Shown one piece after another: positions 23,545 through 34,010 of a stretch of DNA of 64,000 bases. The position numbers were made by a program, and so were the translations under genes. The stretch is from Elephas maximus indicus (Eukaryota > Chordata > Mammalia > Proboscidea > Elephantidae). Location of the stretch: positions 9,932,501-9,996,500 of the forward strand of contig NC_064819.1 of NCBI RefSeq assembly GCF_024166365.1, read 5' to 3'. Within the stretch, counting starts at the first letter, position 1. Each line of letters opens with the position of its first letter. Under the pieces are notes generated by a model. That model ran no database searches and was not told where the DNA came from. It saw only the letters and a list, made by a program, of their open reading frames with translations.

Positions 23545-23750
23545 GCCTTGGGTAGTGCAAACAGTTAATGTGCTCTGCCTCAGACCTAAAGGTTAGCAGT
23601 TCGAGTCCACACAGAGATACCTCAGAAAAACGCCTGGCGATCTACTTCCAAAAAATCAACCATTAAAAACTCTAAGCAGCATAGTTCTACTCTGACACAC
23701 ATGGAATCGCCATGAGTCAGCATTGATTTGATGGCAACTAGTGGTTTTTT
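23545..23750 (+). repeat. AfroSINE, plus strand
   Basis: 'gccttgggtagtgcaaacag', 'gcctggcgatctacttccaa' and 'gatggcaactagtggttttt' mark head, body and tail. Confidence 0.8.
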
Positions 23751-23751
23751 T

Positions 23752-24116
23752 TTGTTTTGTTTTATTTTCCAATTGTGCTTTAGGTGAAAGTTTATAGTGA
23801 AAATTAGTTTCTCATTAAACAATACACAGATTGTTTTATGATATTGGTTGCCAACCCCACAATGTGTCAACACTCTTTCTTTATTGACCTAGGATTCCCC
23901 ATTTCCATTTGTCCAGTTTTCCCATCCCTTCCTGCCTTCTCCTCTTTGCTTTTGGTCTGGTGTGTCCATTTAGTCTCCTATCCGTGGTTGAATTATGTAT
24001 GTTATTGTTTGTTTTATGGGCCTGTGTAATCTTTGGCTGAAAGGTGAACTTCACGTGTGACTTCAGTACTGAGTTAAAAGGGCATCTGGGGGCCATACTC
24101 TTGGGGTTTCTTATGG
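23752..24116 (-). mobile_element. L1 3' UTR fragment, antisense
   Basis: 'gtgctttaggtgaaagttta' and 'aagggcatctgggggccata' match the L1 3' UTRs elsewhere in the window in antisense. It is more diverged than the copies at 6461 and 13639. Confidence 0.75.
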
Positions 24117-24545
24117 TTTTTTGGGTCTTGATGCAATGAACTAGCATTGAGAGGACATGTGCCGGAGCTGGGCTGGGTGCTGGGAACATGAAAGGATGAG
24201 ACATCCGCCCTTCAGCAGCTCAGACTTGTCTCCTGAGGAAGTCAGACCCGTTTTTACATTGCTCCTGACTTTCTTTCCCTTGAGACCCAGCCTGTACACT
24301 CTGTAAATCTGACCCTTACGTTGTGTATGTGTGTGTCTCTAAACAGTGTTTATACCTTAAAAATGCTTATGGACTTGAAGAGTTGATGTCAGGGTGGTAA
24401 TAACAAAACCGTCACTCATGGGACCCCTTGGCTAACAGCCTTCTGGCAGTCACACTGGGGCTTCTGGTGGTGGCCCTGTTAATGGTGGCACTTTGGGGGT
24501 GTTTACTTTTTTCCTAGTTCAGTGGCCCTTATGCCATAGTCTTAT
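24117..24545. other. Unassigned spacer
   Basis: No gene recognised. Contains a short (GT)n run near 24330. Confidence 0.45.
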
Positions 24546-24546
24546 T

Positions 24547-24725
24547 TACCAGTCAAGTCGATTCCTATTCATAGTGACCCCACTTGTGTCAGAGTAGAAC
24601 TGTGCTCCATAGGGTTTTCAGTGGCTAATTTTTCAGAAGCAGATTGTTAGGCCTTTCTTTTGAGGTGCCTCTGGGTAAACGTGAACCTCCAATCTTTTGG
24701 TTAGCAACCAAGCACATTAATTAAC
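24547..24725 (-). repeat. AfroSINE, antisense
   Basis: 'agtcaagtcgattcctattc', 'gtgctccatagggttttcag' and 'aatcttttggttagcaacca' in antisense order. Confidence 0.8.
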
Positions 24726-24726
24726 C

Positions 24727-25135
24727 TTTTTTTTTTTTTTCTTTTTTTTGCCATATAGGCCAATACTTTTCCTGCATCCCTGGCCCACTCCTGCAATAGG
24801 CCTATCCCCTCCCTTACCGCTGTACCTTCCTCAAAGAACCCCAGCTCTGAAGGAGCTGCCCATCTTGGCCCCTCTAGGAGCTGCCCTGTTAGACCCCCTA
24901 GCCTTACAGCCACAAGTTTCTGAAGAACCCAAGTCAGGTATTTCTGCCTCCATGGAGAGTGCCTACCAAACCAGGGGTGGAGAGAAGCTCAGCTGGTCCC
25001 CCGGTCCAAGAAGAGAGGGGTCACCTGCCCTGGGCAGCAATGGCTGGGGAGGTGGAGAGGGTGAGCACTTCTGCCAAAGGTTCAAGGCTTCCTGACCCAG
25101 GCAGAAGAAGAAGGTCTAATATGTAAATCCTCTGC
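24727..25135 (-). pseudogene. Candidate processed retrocopy of unknown origin
   Basis: A GC-richer block of about 385 bp ending (minus strand) in a long A-run with one interruption. The plus-strand T-run at 24727-24749 would be its poly(A) tail. The interior has no match I can recall. Open frames exist on both strands (115 codons plus, 70 codons minus), so coding direction is undetermined. No target duplication is evident. It could equally be a unique segment next to a SINE tail. Confidence 0.3.
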
Positions 25136-25136
25136 T

Positions 25137-25425
25137 GTGAATGAAAACCAAAACCAAAACCCAAACCCACTGCCGTTGAGTCGTAGTGCATTTTAGTATG
25201 TTCATAGCGTTGTCCTACCATCGTCACTATCTAATTTCAGAAAATTCTGACTCACAGTGACCCTACTGGACAGGGTAGAACTGCCCCATATGGTCTCTAA
25301 GACTGTAGTCTTTACAGAAGCAGATTGCCATGTCTTTCTCCCGCAGAGCAGCTGGTGGGTTCAAACTGCTGAACTGTTGGTTTGCGGCTGAATTCTTAAC
25401 CACTGCACCACCAGGGCTTCTCCCC
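25137..25425 (-). repeat. AfroSINE, antisense, interrupted
   Basis: The SINE tail 'cccactgccgttgagtcg' at 25168-25185 is followed by about 45 bp of other sequence. The SINE body then runs from 'attctgactcacagtgaccc' to 'ccactgcaccaccagggctt'. The middle piece, 'catcgtcactatctaatttc', resembles an old L1 3' UTR. Confidence 0.7.
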
Positions 25426-25475
25426 TGAATCAAAAGCCAAAAAAAAAAAAAAACAAAACCCCAAAACAAACAAAC

Positions 25476-25642
25476 AAAACCAACCAAACCCATTGCTGTT
25501 AAGTCAATTCCTACTCATAGCGACCCTGTAGGACACAGTAGAACTGCATCATAGGGTTTCCAAGAAGAAGTTGGTGGATTTGAACTGCTGACCTCTTGGT
25601 TAGGAGCCGAGCTCTTAAGCACTGTGCCACCAGGGCTCCTAC
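25476..25642 (-). repeat. Afrotherian tRNA-type SINE, antisense
   Basis: Complete copy: 'accaaacccattgctgttaa' at the left and 'gcactgtgccaccagggctc' at the right, preceded by an A/C-rich tail at 25440-25480. Confidence 0.88.
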
Positions 25643-25798
25643 TCCTCTCTATTCACTCAGGCTTGTCTCCCACTGAGACAATGTGGTAGCAACTCACATC
25701 TTCGCTCCACACTGGCAAAGCCACACCATCATACACATCCATCCAGTCTATCCATTTCCCTCCAGCTCCATTCTTTTAATCAAAGCTGCCTCATGTAC

Positions 25799-25985
25799 AG
25801 TCCCTGGGTGGTGAAAATGGTTAACATGCTTGGCTGCTAACTGAAGTGTCAGCAGTTTGAGTCCACTCACAAGAAACTTAGAAGAAAGGCCTGGTGATTG
25901 ACTTGCAAAAAATCAGCCATTGAAAAACTTATGGGGAGTCACCCACCAGGAGACGGAATTGACTCCACAGCTATTGGGTGTTTTG
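25799..25985 (+). repeat. AfroSINE, plus strand
   Basis: 'cagtccctgggtggtgaaaa', 'gaagaaaggcctggtgattg' and 'gacggaattgactccacagc', ending in a TTTTG run. Confidence 0.85.
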
Positions 25986-26094
25986 TTTTGTTTTATCCTC
26001 CTGTCATGTAAGCTACTCAAATTGCCTCCTATAGGTTTTGACAACCACCCTGGCTGCCATAAAAGCCACTCTTTACACTTCAGCAACACCGGGT

Positions 26095-26275
26095 CTTTTA
26101 AATTGTCCTTTAGAGCTTTACTATTCAAGGAAAAGCATGGGCATCACCTGGGAGCTTGTTAAAAAGGCAGACTCTTAGCCCACATCCCAGACCCACCCAA
26201 GCGGAATCTGGATTTTTAATGGGACCCCCAGGTGATTCATATGTATAATGAAAGTGTGAGGAGCACCGCTGGAGT
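26095..26275 (+). mobile_element. MER5-like hAT DNA transposon relic
   Basis: 'catgggcatcacctgggagc', 'cacatcccagacccacccaa' and 'cccccaggtgattcatatgt' follow the MER5A order. This is a non-autonomous hAT-Charlie fossil shared by placental mammals. Confidence 0.75.
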
Positions 26276-26299
26276 TTCTGTCACTGCCTTCTCCCGGTG

Positions 26300-26545
26300 G
26301 TTTCCAGGGCTCTCTGAATAAAACCCAAACCCTAGCTGTGGCCCAGAAGCCCTGTGGGATCTGGTTCCTGCCTCCCTCTGCAGTCTCAACCTGGCCGGCC
26401 TCCGTTTCTGGATCACTCTGTGTCTCCTTGCATGTTGTCCCTTCCACTCCTCTCCTGTTCACTCTCATCCTTTCCTCCTGCCTCCTCACAGAGCCCAGGT
26501 ACCTTTCCTTCCAAGCATTTCCCTCTGTTTCTTGAGCATACATTC
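26300..26545 (-). repeat. L2 LINE 3' end, antisense
   Basis: 'ggcccagaagccctgtggga' and 'cctggccggcctccgtttct' correspond to the well-known L2 3' segment. A related piece may follow at 26620-26740 ('ggtgcccagtgtttgctgaa'-like text). Confidence 0.7.
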
Positions 26546-26739
26546 ATTTGAGTGATTATTTGATTAATTTTCATGACTATAAATCCCATAAAAAAAAAAA
26601 TTTTTTTTTTTTTTTTATAAATCCCATGAGGGCAAAAACCATGACAATTTTGCTCACAATTTGTCCCTAGGATCTAGAAAAGTACCTTGTATGTGGGAGA
26701 TGCCCAGTGTTTGCTGAATTAGTAAATGATTAACCAAAT

Positions 26740-27080
26740 GAATGAATGTTTGAGCCGGACTCACCCCCATCTCTGTGGCTTTGTCCATGCTGAGCCGTGC
26801 CCAGTTCTCTCTCTCCCACCTGTCCTCTGCCAAAGGGGCTGCTCCAGCCCACTAAGGAGGGTCCTTCCCCCCCAGATCCTGGACTCCTATGGTCAGACCC
26901 AGGCACTTCACCATTCTTCCTTGTTTCGTGTGAGTTGGTTTTACCTTCCCCAACTAGCATACTCAAACCTCGCTGAAGGCAGGAATCAGCCGTTATGGCC
27001 CACCCAGCGCATAGTAGGTGCTCAGACATAAGAAACCTGTGAATTGGTTTGTTGACTCAGTGATGAAAACAAACAAACAA
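26740..27080. other. Unassigned sequence with an old-repeat-like end
   Basis: Open frames about 100 codons long on both strands have no similarity I recognise. The right end, 'gcatagtaggtgctcagaca', looks like an L2/MIR 3' end. No gene is called. Confidence 0.4.
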
Positions 27081-27081
27081 A

Positions 27082-27190
27082 AACAAATGGTTGCCATTGA
27101 GTCAATTCTGACTCATACCGACCCCATAGGACAGATTAGAACTGCCCCCAGGGTTTCCAAGGAGGGGCTGGTGGATTCGAACTGCTGACC
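27082..27190 (-). repeat. AfroSINE-type SINE, antisense, partial
   Basis: 'ggttgccattgagtcaattc' to 'ggattcgaactgctgaccgt'. The head is missing. Confidence 0.8.
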
Positions 27191-28630
27191 GTTTCTGTAT
27201 GTAGCTGTAGACCGAGGTGCTTTCCTGAACCTCCTTTCTTTAGCTGAAAGGTCACCTCCTTCCACATACCTCTGATTCTTATTTTCTTGGTGCAATTGCT
27301 GAAGACTTGGTTTTATTTTTTGTTTTCTCCTTTTCTCTCTCTCTCGTTTTGTTTCATTTCTAGGAAGCCTGTATACATTTCCTTCTAAATATTTTTAACT
27401 TATTCACATTCCCCAGAGAACTCTAATTTGGGAGCCCCTCTCCAACTTCCCAGAAGAAAATTATAACTGTTGGAAATGTAATTGTCAAGTACATACAAAA
27501 TCTGACATGTAAACTGTGAGACTTAAGTCATGGTTCTCTTGGTTCTGCAGTGGAGTAAAATAGCAAATTTAACAATTCAGGATAGGAAATTAAAAAAAAA
27601 AACAAAACCTGCCGTCATTGAAGTCCCCAACCCCCATCCCCACTCCTCTTCCCTTCCCTCAATTCCCCTCCCCCACACCCCGGTCATTCCGGGCCATGCC
27701 TGTGGCTCAGTCATGTTTAAAGTAAGCAGCGTTTAAGACAAGGACTGTTGCTAGTTGGGTCTTTGCAGACTGGCAAACCCGTGCAGGAGTCAAAGGCCCC
27801 CTCTTTATTTTGAGGAAACCTGGAGTCATGCAGCTGTATAGAATCAGACCTTTTGCTTTCCCGACATTAAAAAAGAATACCAGCCTACCTCAGGGGGCAG
27901 TGAGTTTATGTTAATGGAAGGGTGAAAATGGTTGCACAATGCAAAGAATGTAATCAATGTCACTGAATTTTATATGGAGAAACCATTGGAAGGGTGTATG
28001 TTTTGCTGTGTATATCCTCAACAATTTCAGATTCTCAACAATAGCAACAACAAAATAAACAAAATTTAATAATAATAAAAAAAGAACACCATCCTGCCAG
28101 CAAGGCGCCCCACCCTCCCTGAGAGTCCACTAAGTCCAGCACCCTTAAGACTACCAGAGCTGGAACAGAAGCCTCTAGAAGGGAAGGTGTTCTTTGCAGG
28201 ACACACCCGAATTACCCATGTAATAAATTAAAAATCACTGGAAATAGAGTTTTGTGCTCCATCTGATACCACTTGATGTCAGAAGCCAGTACTGACAAAG
28301 GATATCAGCAACCAAAGCATAGGAGCAAATATTAAGAGAAAAGCTTAACATGAAAAAAATTATATTCAGAAAGCACTGTGACTAAATGCTAATAACTAGC
28401 GCATCTGGGTGAAGTTTCACGGACTATTCTTTCAACTTCACTGTTGGTTTGAAATTTTTCGAAATAAAAATTTGAGAGTGATAGCTAAAAAAAAAAAATT
28501 GTATTCCACAGTTACTCTCTTTTTTCCTTCAATTTAGAAAGAAGACCATCATTGTTCAATGTTACAGGCAGAACACTCTAGCTGAGCTGCTCCATAGATA
28601 CAATTTGAGAATCATAGAGCCCTAGACCTA
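27191..28630. other. Noncoding stretch, old LINE-like pieces
   Basis: No gene seen. 27920-28070 ('ggttgcacaatgcaaagaat') and 28380-28490 ('tttcgaaataaaaatttgag') look like ends of ancient L1 elements. An A-rich run lies at 28070-28085. Confidence 0.4.
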
Positions 28631-28631
28631 C

Positions 28632-28800
28632 ACACTTGTCGTGTGCCCTAGAGTTGATTGCGACCCATAGGCTTTCCAAGGCTGCTTCTTTACGGAAGCA
28701 GACTGCCACAACTTTCTCTCACGGAGTGGCTGGTGGGTTCAAACCACCAATCTTTCAGTAAGTGGCCAAGCACTTAACCACTATATCACCAACGCCCTTA
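28632..28800 (-). repeat. AfroSINE, antisense, diverged
   Basis: 'cataggctttccaaggctgc', 'agcagactgccacaactttc' and 'aagcacttaaccactatatc' in antisense order. Confidence 0.8.
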
Positions 28801-28914
28801 GCACATTGCAAATATAAGTGAGCACCTAGTTTCCCCAGAAGAAAGCACAACTTTCTGCTGACTTCTGTATCCATTTTATGAGTTTGTTAAAAATAACATT
28901 GGCCTGACCTGTCT

Positions 28915-29040
28915 TTAAGATCTGGGTTCTTGGACTAATTTGGCCTCTAACTTGCTGTGCAACCACGAACAGGTACTGTAGCCTCCCTGGGCCTCAAATT
29001 TCTCATCCTTAAATTGGACTAGAAACACTATGAAGACAGT
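28915..29040 (+). repeat. MIR-like SINE
   Basis: 'ctaacttgctgtgcaaccac' and 'gggcctcaaatttctcatcc' match MIR in plus orientation. Confidence 0.7.
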
Positions 29041-29230
29041 GATATCACTAGGGTTGGTGGTACCCAGTGAGGTAACTCATGGCATCAGCCCGCCTCCTCC
29101 GTGGACCTCCTCCCGTACCAGACCATACAGAATCCTTAATAATGCTTTTTGTACTAATATTAGTCATAAATCATAATTCCCAGATATCACTGAATGTAAT
29201 GACAGCATGAGTGACACAAACAACTACCTG

Positions 29231-29270
29231 TTAAAACCTGTTGCCATCGAGTCAATTTTGAGTCATGAAC
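29231..29270 (-). repeat. AfroSINE 3' end remnant
   Basis: 'aaaacctgttgccatcgagt' followed by 'caattttgagtcatga'. Only about 40 bp of the SINE tail remains. Confidence 0.6.
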
Positions 29271-30420
29271 AGCTAGCAAAGTTACAATTATGCCTTTAAA
29301 TCACAGTATCATAGAAAAATCATACAGCTTAAATGTATTTACATTTACATACTTTCATGTCATTAAAGTGAAAATTCAGTAAGAAAACAATAGATTTGGA
29401 GTAAAAATGTTTAAGAATTACATCAAAATTGTGTTTGTTTTAACGTTAAGCTTTACCATCACATGAAATACATTAATGAATTAGGCTTGCATAATCAATA
29501 ATGGCCCAAATAATGTAGAAGTTGTAGACAAATGCAAATGGAAATATATTCATAAGTGAAATAATACCATAAACTAAACAGGAACAAACATACAAGCATT
29601 TCTGCACTTAGTAAACGTCTCCACTAAGTCAGCACTTTTCTCTCCTGGCCTTCAAAGCTGCCAACCTGTGAATGACTTCATGAAAATCAATGCCTTTGCC
29701 AACTCATTCTTTAAAGTGTCGCTATTTTTGTAAACCATAATTCAAACTTAAACCCTGAAAATTTCATTGAAGTCAGATATACATTTGCAAGATGTTTTTA
29801 AAGAAAATTTTAAGGAGACTAAAATTTTTAAAAAACTGAATATTTAACTTATATTTCTAAACATGTATCAAGAAACAGCGTTTCTCCCACCTCATGTTTT
29901 AAACTGTTTTTTTTCTAGTTATCAAAGAGTTACATAATCAATAGTTGTTATACATGTGTTTGTTATCAACTTTAATCATAGAATAATAGGTGGTAGAGTT
30001 ATAAATTGCTTAAATGTAATATTTCTTAGATGAAGACTAACAACGAAACTGTTTTATAAAATCTACACTGAATTACATACAACGTTATTAGTAACTGAAT
30101 GGAAACCTTTTTTGATTTTTCTCCTTGTTTTCCTGTAATTGCCACTGTATTCTCAAAAAAGTTATAGATATAAGTTCCCAAATACTAATTACCACAATAT
30201 TGTAGATAAAACACCAGAAAATTGGACAAAATCAGAGACTATAAAAACAGTGGCAGCAACAGAAACAAAGCTTGCTTGTAGTGTGTGCAGACAAAACCAC
30301 GTGCTTCAAAGCGTCATTGTAATTGAGTAATGAAAACAGCTCTGACCAGATTGTATTAGAAGGTTCAAAAGCAAATGAGCGTAGGGTTTTAGCCTTGTAG
30401 GTAGATTGATACATATAAGC
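29271..30420. other. AT-rich noncoding stretch
   Basis: About 1.15 kb of AT-rich DNA without recognisable gene or repeat. On the CD80 model it lies in the intron after the signal-peptide exon. The CD80 IgV exon was looked for here and not found. Confidence 0.5.
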
Positions 30421-30710
30421 TGGGCTTAAGAAAAAAATTTGTTATAATTAACTACAGGGATATTCCAATAAAAAAATAATAAATTTCTGCTGAAACACTG
30501 CACAAAAATTTAATAGGTGGTCATTGTGGTGTCACCCCCTCTGACAGTGTCATCAGGTGTGGTTTGCATCTCCCACCCCTCTAGTGACACCTCTGCCTCA
30601 AGATCCCTTTCAGCTCATAGGGTGACAGAAGCAGGCGGCACACGGAACTCCAGCTCCTTTCTCTTAGCCCCTTCACAGTGGACTCAGGTAAATTCCTGAA
30701 AGTTGCTTAC

Positions 30711-30821
30711 CTAAACAGAAGTGAAAAAGGCCAGTCAACACTAAGAGCCAAAAGAGCTTGAACTGTGGCCACTGGGCTGGTGGTGTTCCTCGCATCAGTG
30801 TGTGACCCATGGCTTCAGTTG
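30711..30821 (-). CDS. CD80: CD80 (B7-1) signal-peptide exon, start codon included
   Basis: Minus-strand exon. After the acceptor 'tctcctaag' (AG at 30823-30822) it reads caactgaagcc, then ATG at 30810-30808. One hundred coding bases end at a consensus donor, ttag|gtaagc (intron from 30710). The translation starts MGHTLMRGTPPAQWPQ and continues with the hydrophobic core FWLLVLTGLFHFCL. Human CD80 starts MGHTRRQGTS and has LLVLAGLSHFCSG at the same place, with the same 100-base, phase-1 exon. CD80 is a type I membrane ligand on antigen-presenting cells that binds CD28 and CTLA-4, and this exon supplies its secretion signal. No stop or frameshift is present. The IgV, IgC and membrane exons should lie at lower coordinates but were not seen. 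Confidence 0.93.
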
Positions 30822-31990
30822 CTTAGGAGAGAAAGGAAAGCAAATCAATTAGAGTCGAATAAGACCTGGGCACCTTCTACGCCTCCCACCCCAGGGAGGG
30901 GCAGAAGAAAACTCAATTTTCTCCTATCAAAGGTTCTCCAGTGATGTTTGAAAAATACACAGATTAGTGGTTGGATGGTGTATCTGAGTCTCCAAACTCC
31001 TCCATATAAAAGGTTGTGGATTTTTTTTTAATACCCGAGACAGAAAGAGGAAAAAAAAAAAGTATATATGTATACATGTATAAAAGCCCCCAGGAAGGAA
31101 AGTCTGCCAACCAAAGGTTGTATATCTCCCTAGTTGCCTTCCTGAAATGAGTAGGTGACCTTAACCTGAGAGACCATGAAACCAGAATATGACAATGAGG
31201 GAAAAGCAAAGATGGGCTAAACTCTTTGGGAGGTAGCCCTGCCTTGTGGCATTGGGAGAACCAGCGACAACTCTTCCATGGAATGTCTTTCGTTCGAGTT
31301 CAGATCCTCTTTAGAACAAACAGAGAAGCACAGAGCAACCGGGGTGGACATATTCAGTACAAGATAGGGCTTAAGTGACAAAACAACTTCTTTTTTAACA
31401 TATTAACATAGGAAGTCAAGTGTCTCAATTCTTAAATGGCACTTAGCATCTTAAACATAGACAATCTCAATCAACAGAAAAAGCGTATCGGTAAAAGGAG
31501 AAGAAAAGGACACACTCTGCGAAATTACTTATTTATATTATGTTCTATAATGTGAGGTAGCTGATTTTTTTTTCCAGAAAATATATGAAAATTTAGAAAG
31601 AAAACGATTCCTCCAAAATGGTTCTGTCTGGCTGCTACTACAGATTTAGTCCCATGGTGCTGCCCAGAAAGTGTTCTCAGCGTTTCTTTGGGAACCCCCT
31701 TCCCCGAGAGCTACTTGTCCAGCCACACCAAATTACTTTATTAGTCAGACGCTCTTATAACTAAGATTAACTTGACCACACTTTTTCACCAGAACTTTAG
31801 TGGCTTAAAAAAACTCAAATTCAAAGTACAAAATGAATATCTGTCAGCATCTAGGAAATTTGAAAGGATGAGTCACAACTCTAATAGTGATTCTTCAAAT
31901 GTTTTGGGAAGCTGTAACCTCCCTAGAAATAAGAGACCCTGGGAAGACTCCTTTCAGGGCAAGTATTTGTCTGGGGGTAGGGGAAGGGGG
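30822..31990. other. Sequence 5' of CD80 exon 2 (intron 1 or upstream region)
   Basis: Repeat-poor DNA upstream, in gene sense, of the CD80 coding start. A pyrimidine tract on the minus strand (about 30845-30824) supports a splice acceptor, so an upstream noncoding exon is expected. I could not identify it. Confidence 0.5.
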
Positions 31991-32265
31991 GCAGTGGCTG
32001 GCTCAGTGGTAGAATTCTCACCCTCCATGCAGGAGACCTGAGTTTGATTCCTGGCCAACACATCTCATGCACGGCCACCACCCATCTGTCAGTGGAGGCT
32101 TCCATGTTGCTATGATGCTGGGAACAGGTTTCAGTGGACCTTCCAGACTAAGATGAACTAGGGAGAAGGCCTGGTGATCTACTTTTGAAAAATCAGCCAA
32201 TTAACACTCTATGAATCACAATGGTCCGATTTGTTGTGCGTGAGGTGGCAGCTAACAACAACATG
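31991..32265 (+). repeat. SINE with tRNA-Gly-like head and RTE-derived body and tail
   Basis: The first 70 bp (31991-32063) have 'tggctcagtggtagaattct' (A box) and 'gtttgattcctggccaa' (B box), as in tRNA-Gly. The body, 'ggcttccatgttgctatgat' and 'gaaggcctggtgatctactt', matches the RTE 5' region. The end, 'ggcagctaacaacaacatg', matches the RTE 3' end. It is a retroposed pseudo-tRNA fusion, not a functional tRNA gene: the anticodon arm is degenerate and the tail continues into LINE sequence. Confidence 0.85.
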
Positions 32266-34010
32266 CCTCTCAGAGGTAGTAGTGAAGATATGCTACTTTA
32301 AAAAGCAGTCAGCTTATTGGTAACAAGTTATGCCAAGTTGTCTGATATTAAAATAATAGTAGATGTACTTACGGTACTTGCTGAAGAAAAATTTCTTTTT
32401 TTCTTTTGTGGTAAAAACCAAAGGGTGAGGCCTCTCTTCTGAGATGTTCCTTTCTTGCTGTCTCCAAAATAATGCAAACCACTCAGATTTTCAGGGACTA
32501 ATATGTCATGGAGGTGTCATTTCCCCTTCCAACTTCCTTTTTATTTGATAGAGGATCTGAGTCTTCTTCACCCAGAAAATACATAAGTCAAAGCAGGGTG
32601 GCCTTGGTGTTTTAAGTGTGTGGCTTGAGGAAGCTCCCTCTGCCTACCCATTTCTGTCAGTCACCTCCTTAGAGGGTGTGGTCTGTGGAAACCACACCTG
32701 CATTCCTCCCTCATCACCATGCATGAACAAGCAAACATCACAGGCAGTCCGCATTGGGCAGCAGAGAGGGAGGGCAGAACGGTGCCTCAGAAGTGGGAGG
32801 TGCAGCTTCATTGGCTATGCCTGGGGTTAGTATGTAAGCTTTACATTTCCAGCCGGCTTTTTCGGTGTTGGTTTCCTTTTGTTTTAGCACCAGAGTTACT
32901 CTCCTTCGTCATGTTCCTCCACTACCGGAGTAGACCATAGATCCCACAGGGAGTGGGCACTTTTTGGAGACTGCTCAGCTCACAAGGACACCCTTACCTG
33001 CACTCTCCACTTCTCCACCCCTACCACCTTCACAGGGTGGGCTCCTGGCAGCAATGCTGGGCATGTGTCCCAGTCACCCTAACCACAGAAGAGTGGACCC
33101 CAGGTGAGCACAATGATAGCGCCAAGGGGTGGGGTTGGGAAAATTGTATTCCCCTCACTCCATAATCTCCATCACATACCTCCAAGCCACTACAGTCAAA
33201 CACAGGTCTAAAATAAATCCTCTCGTCCTCTATCCCCCACATTCCCGACCAGCCCACCATCCCTGTGCCCCTCCTGTATAGAACAATTCTGAGTACCCCA
33301 TGGGTGAGCACTGACACAAGCTGGACCAGTCGACCAGTTTTGCACAGGTGTGCAAAACAGGTGTGGCCCCAGGGTTGCTCTGTTGCCTTGGCATGAGATC
33401 CACTTGGAAGCACTGAAGGATGTGCGACCTGGACATGTGGGGAAGTTAATGCCCATGGGGCTACCCTTGGCTAACTTGTCCGGAAGTTGATGCAAGAATC
33501 TTTTTTCTCCCAGGGAGAGAGTTCTGAGACACATTTCACAATTTTCTCCCCCTAATGAAAAAAAAAAAAAGGTCCAGTGGGATCAAGTACCAGTTCTCTT
33601 TAGCAGTGGCCAACTTGTTTAGATGTCCTTGTATTGGTCTTCCCCCCTTCCCTGTTTCACAACCCCTGCCCTGCACCCTTGGATTCACATTCTCAAATAA
33701 CCTATTTCACTCACGATTTTGTCTCTGTCTCTGCTTTACAGGGAATCCTGGCCTAATACCAGGGATAATCAATGTAGTAGGCATACAATAGTTTTCATTT
33801 TGAAATAAATTTGTAGAAGTAGAAAGGTGAGTCAATTAAGAGGGAAAAAAATAATCGACTTGGTGTATGAGTGTGGCAAACACTGTGTCTATGGCATAGA
33901 AAAGTCTGCAATATTGGTTTATGGCTATTAGAAAGTAGACTTTCCCAGCAAAGATCTACTTTAAACTGCTCTGCAACCAAGACACTGAGATCTCTTTAAG
34001 TAAGAAGCTG
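32266..34010. other. Repeat-poor region upstream of CD80 exon 2
   Basis: No coding exon recognised. Open frames up to 127 codons occur on both strands but show no family similarity. Two inverted-repeat motifs are noted separately at 32678-32701 and 33337-33358. By distance it is a reasonable place for the CD80 noncoding first exon and promoter, but nothing in the sequence proves that. Confidence 0.4.

Noticed and set aside
26726..27031. Overlapping 100-codon frames on both strands
   Set aside because: No family similarity and no splice or promoter signals. The right end looks like an ancient repeat.
31991..32063. Possible tRNA-Gly gene
   Set aside because: The A and B boxes are recognisable, but the sequence runs straight into RTE-derived SINE sequence and the stems have mismatches. 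It is a SINE head.
33030..33534. Overlapping minus-strand frames of 68-127 codons upstream of CD80
   Set aside because: Three overlapping frames on one strand without recognisable domain or splice support. None resembles CD80.
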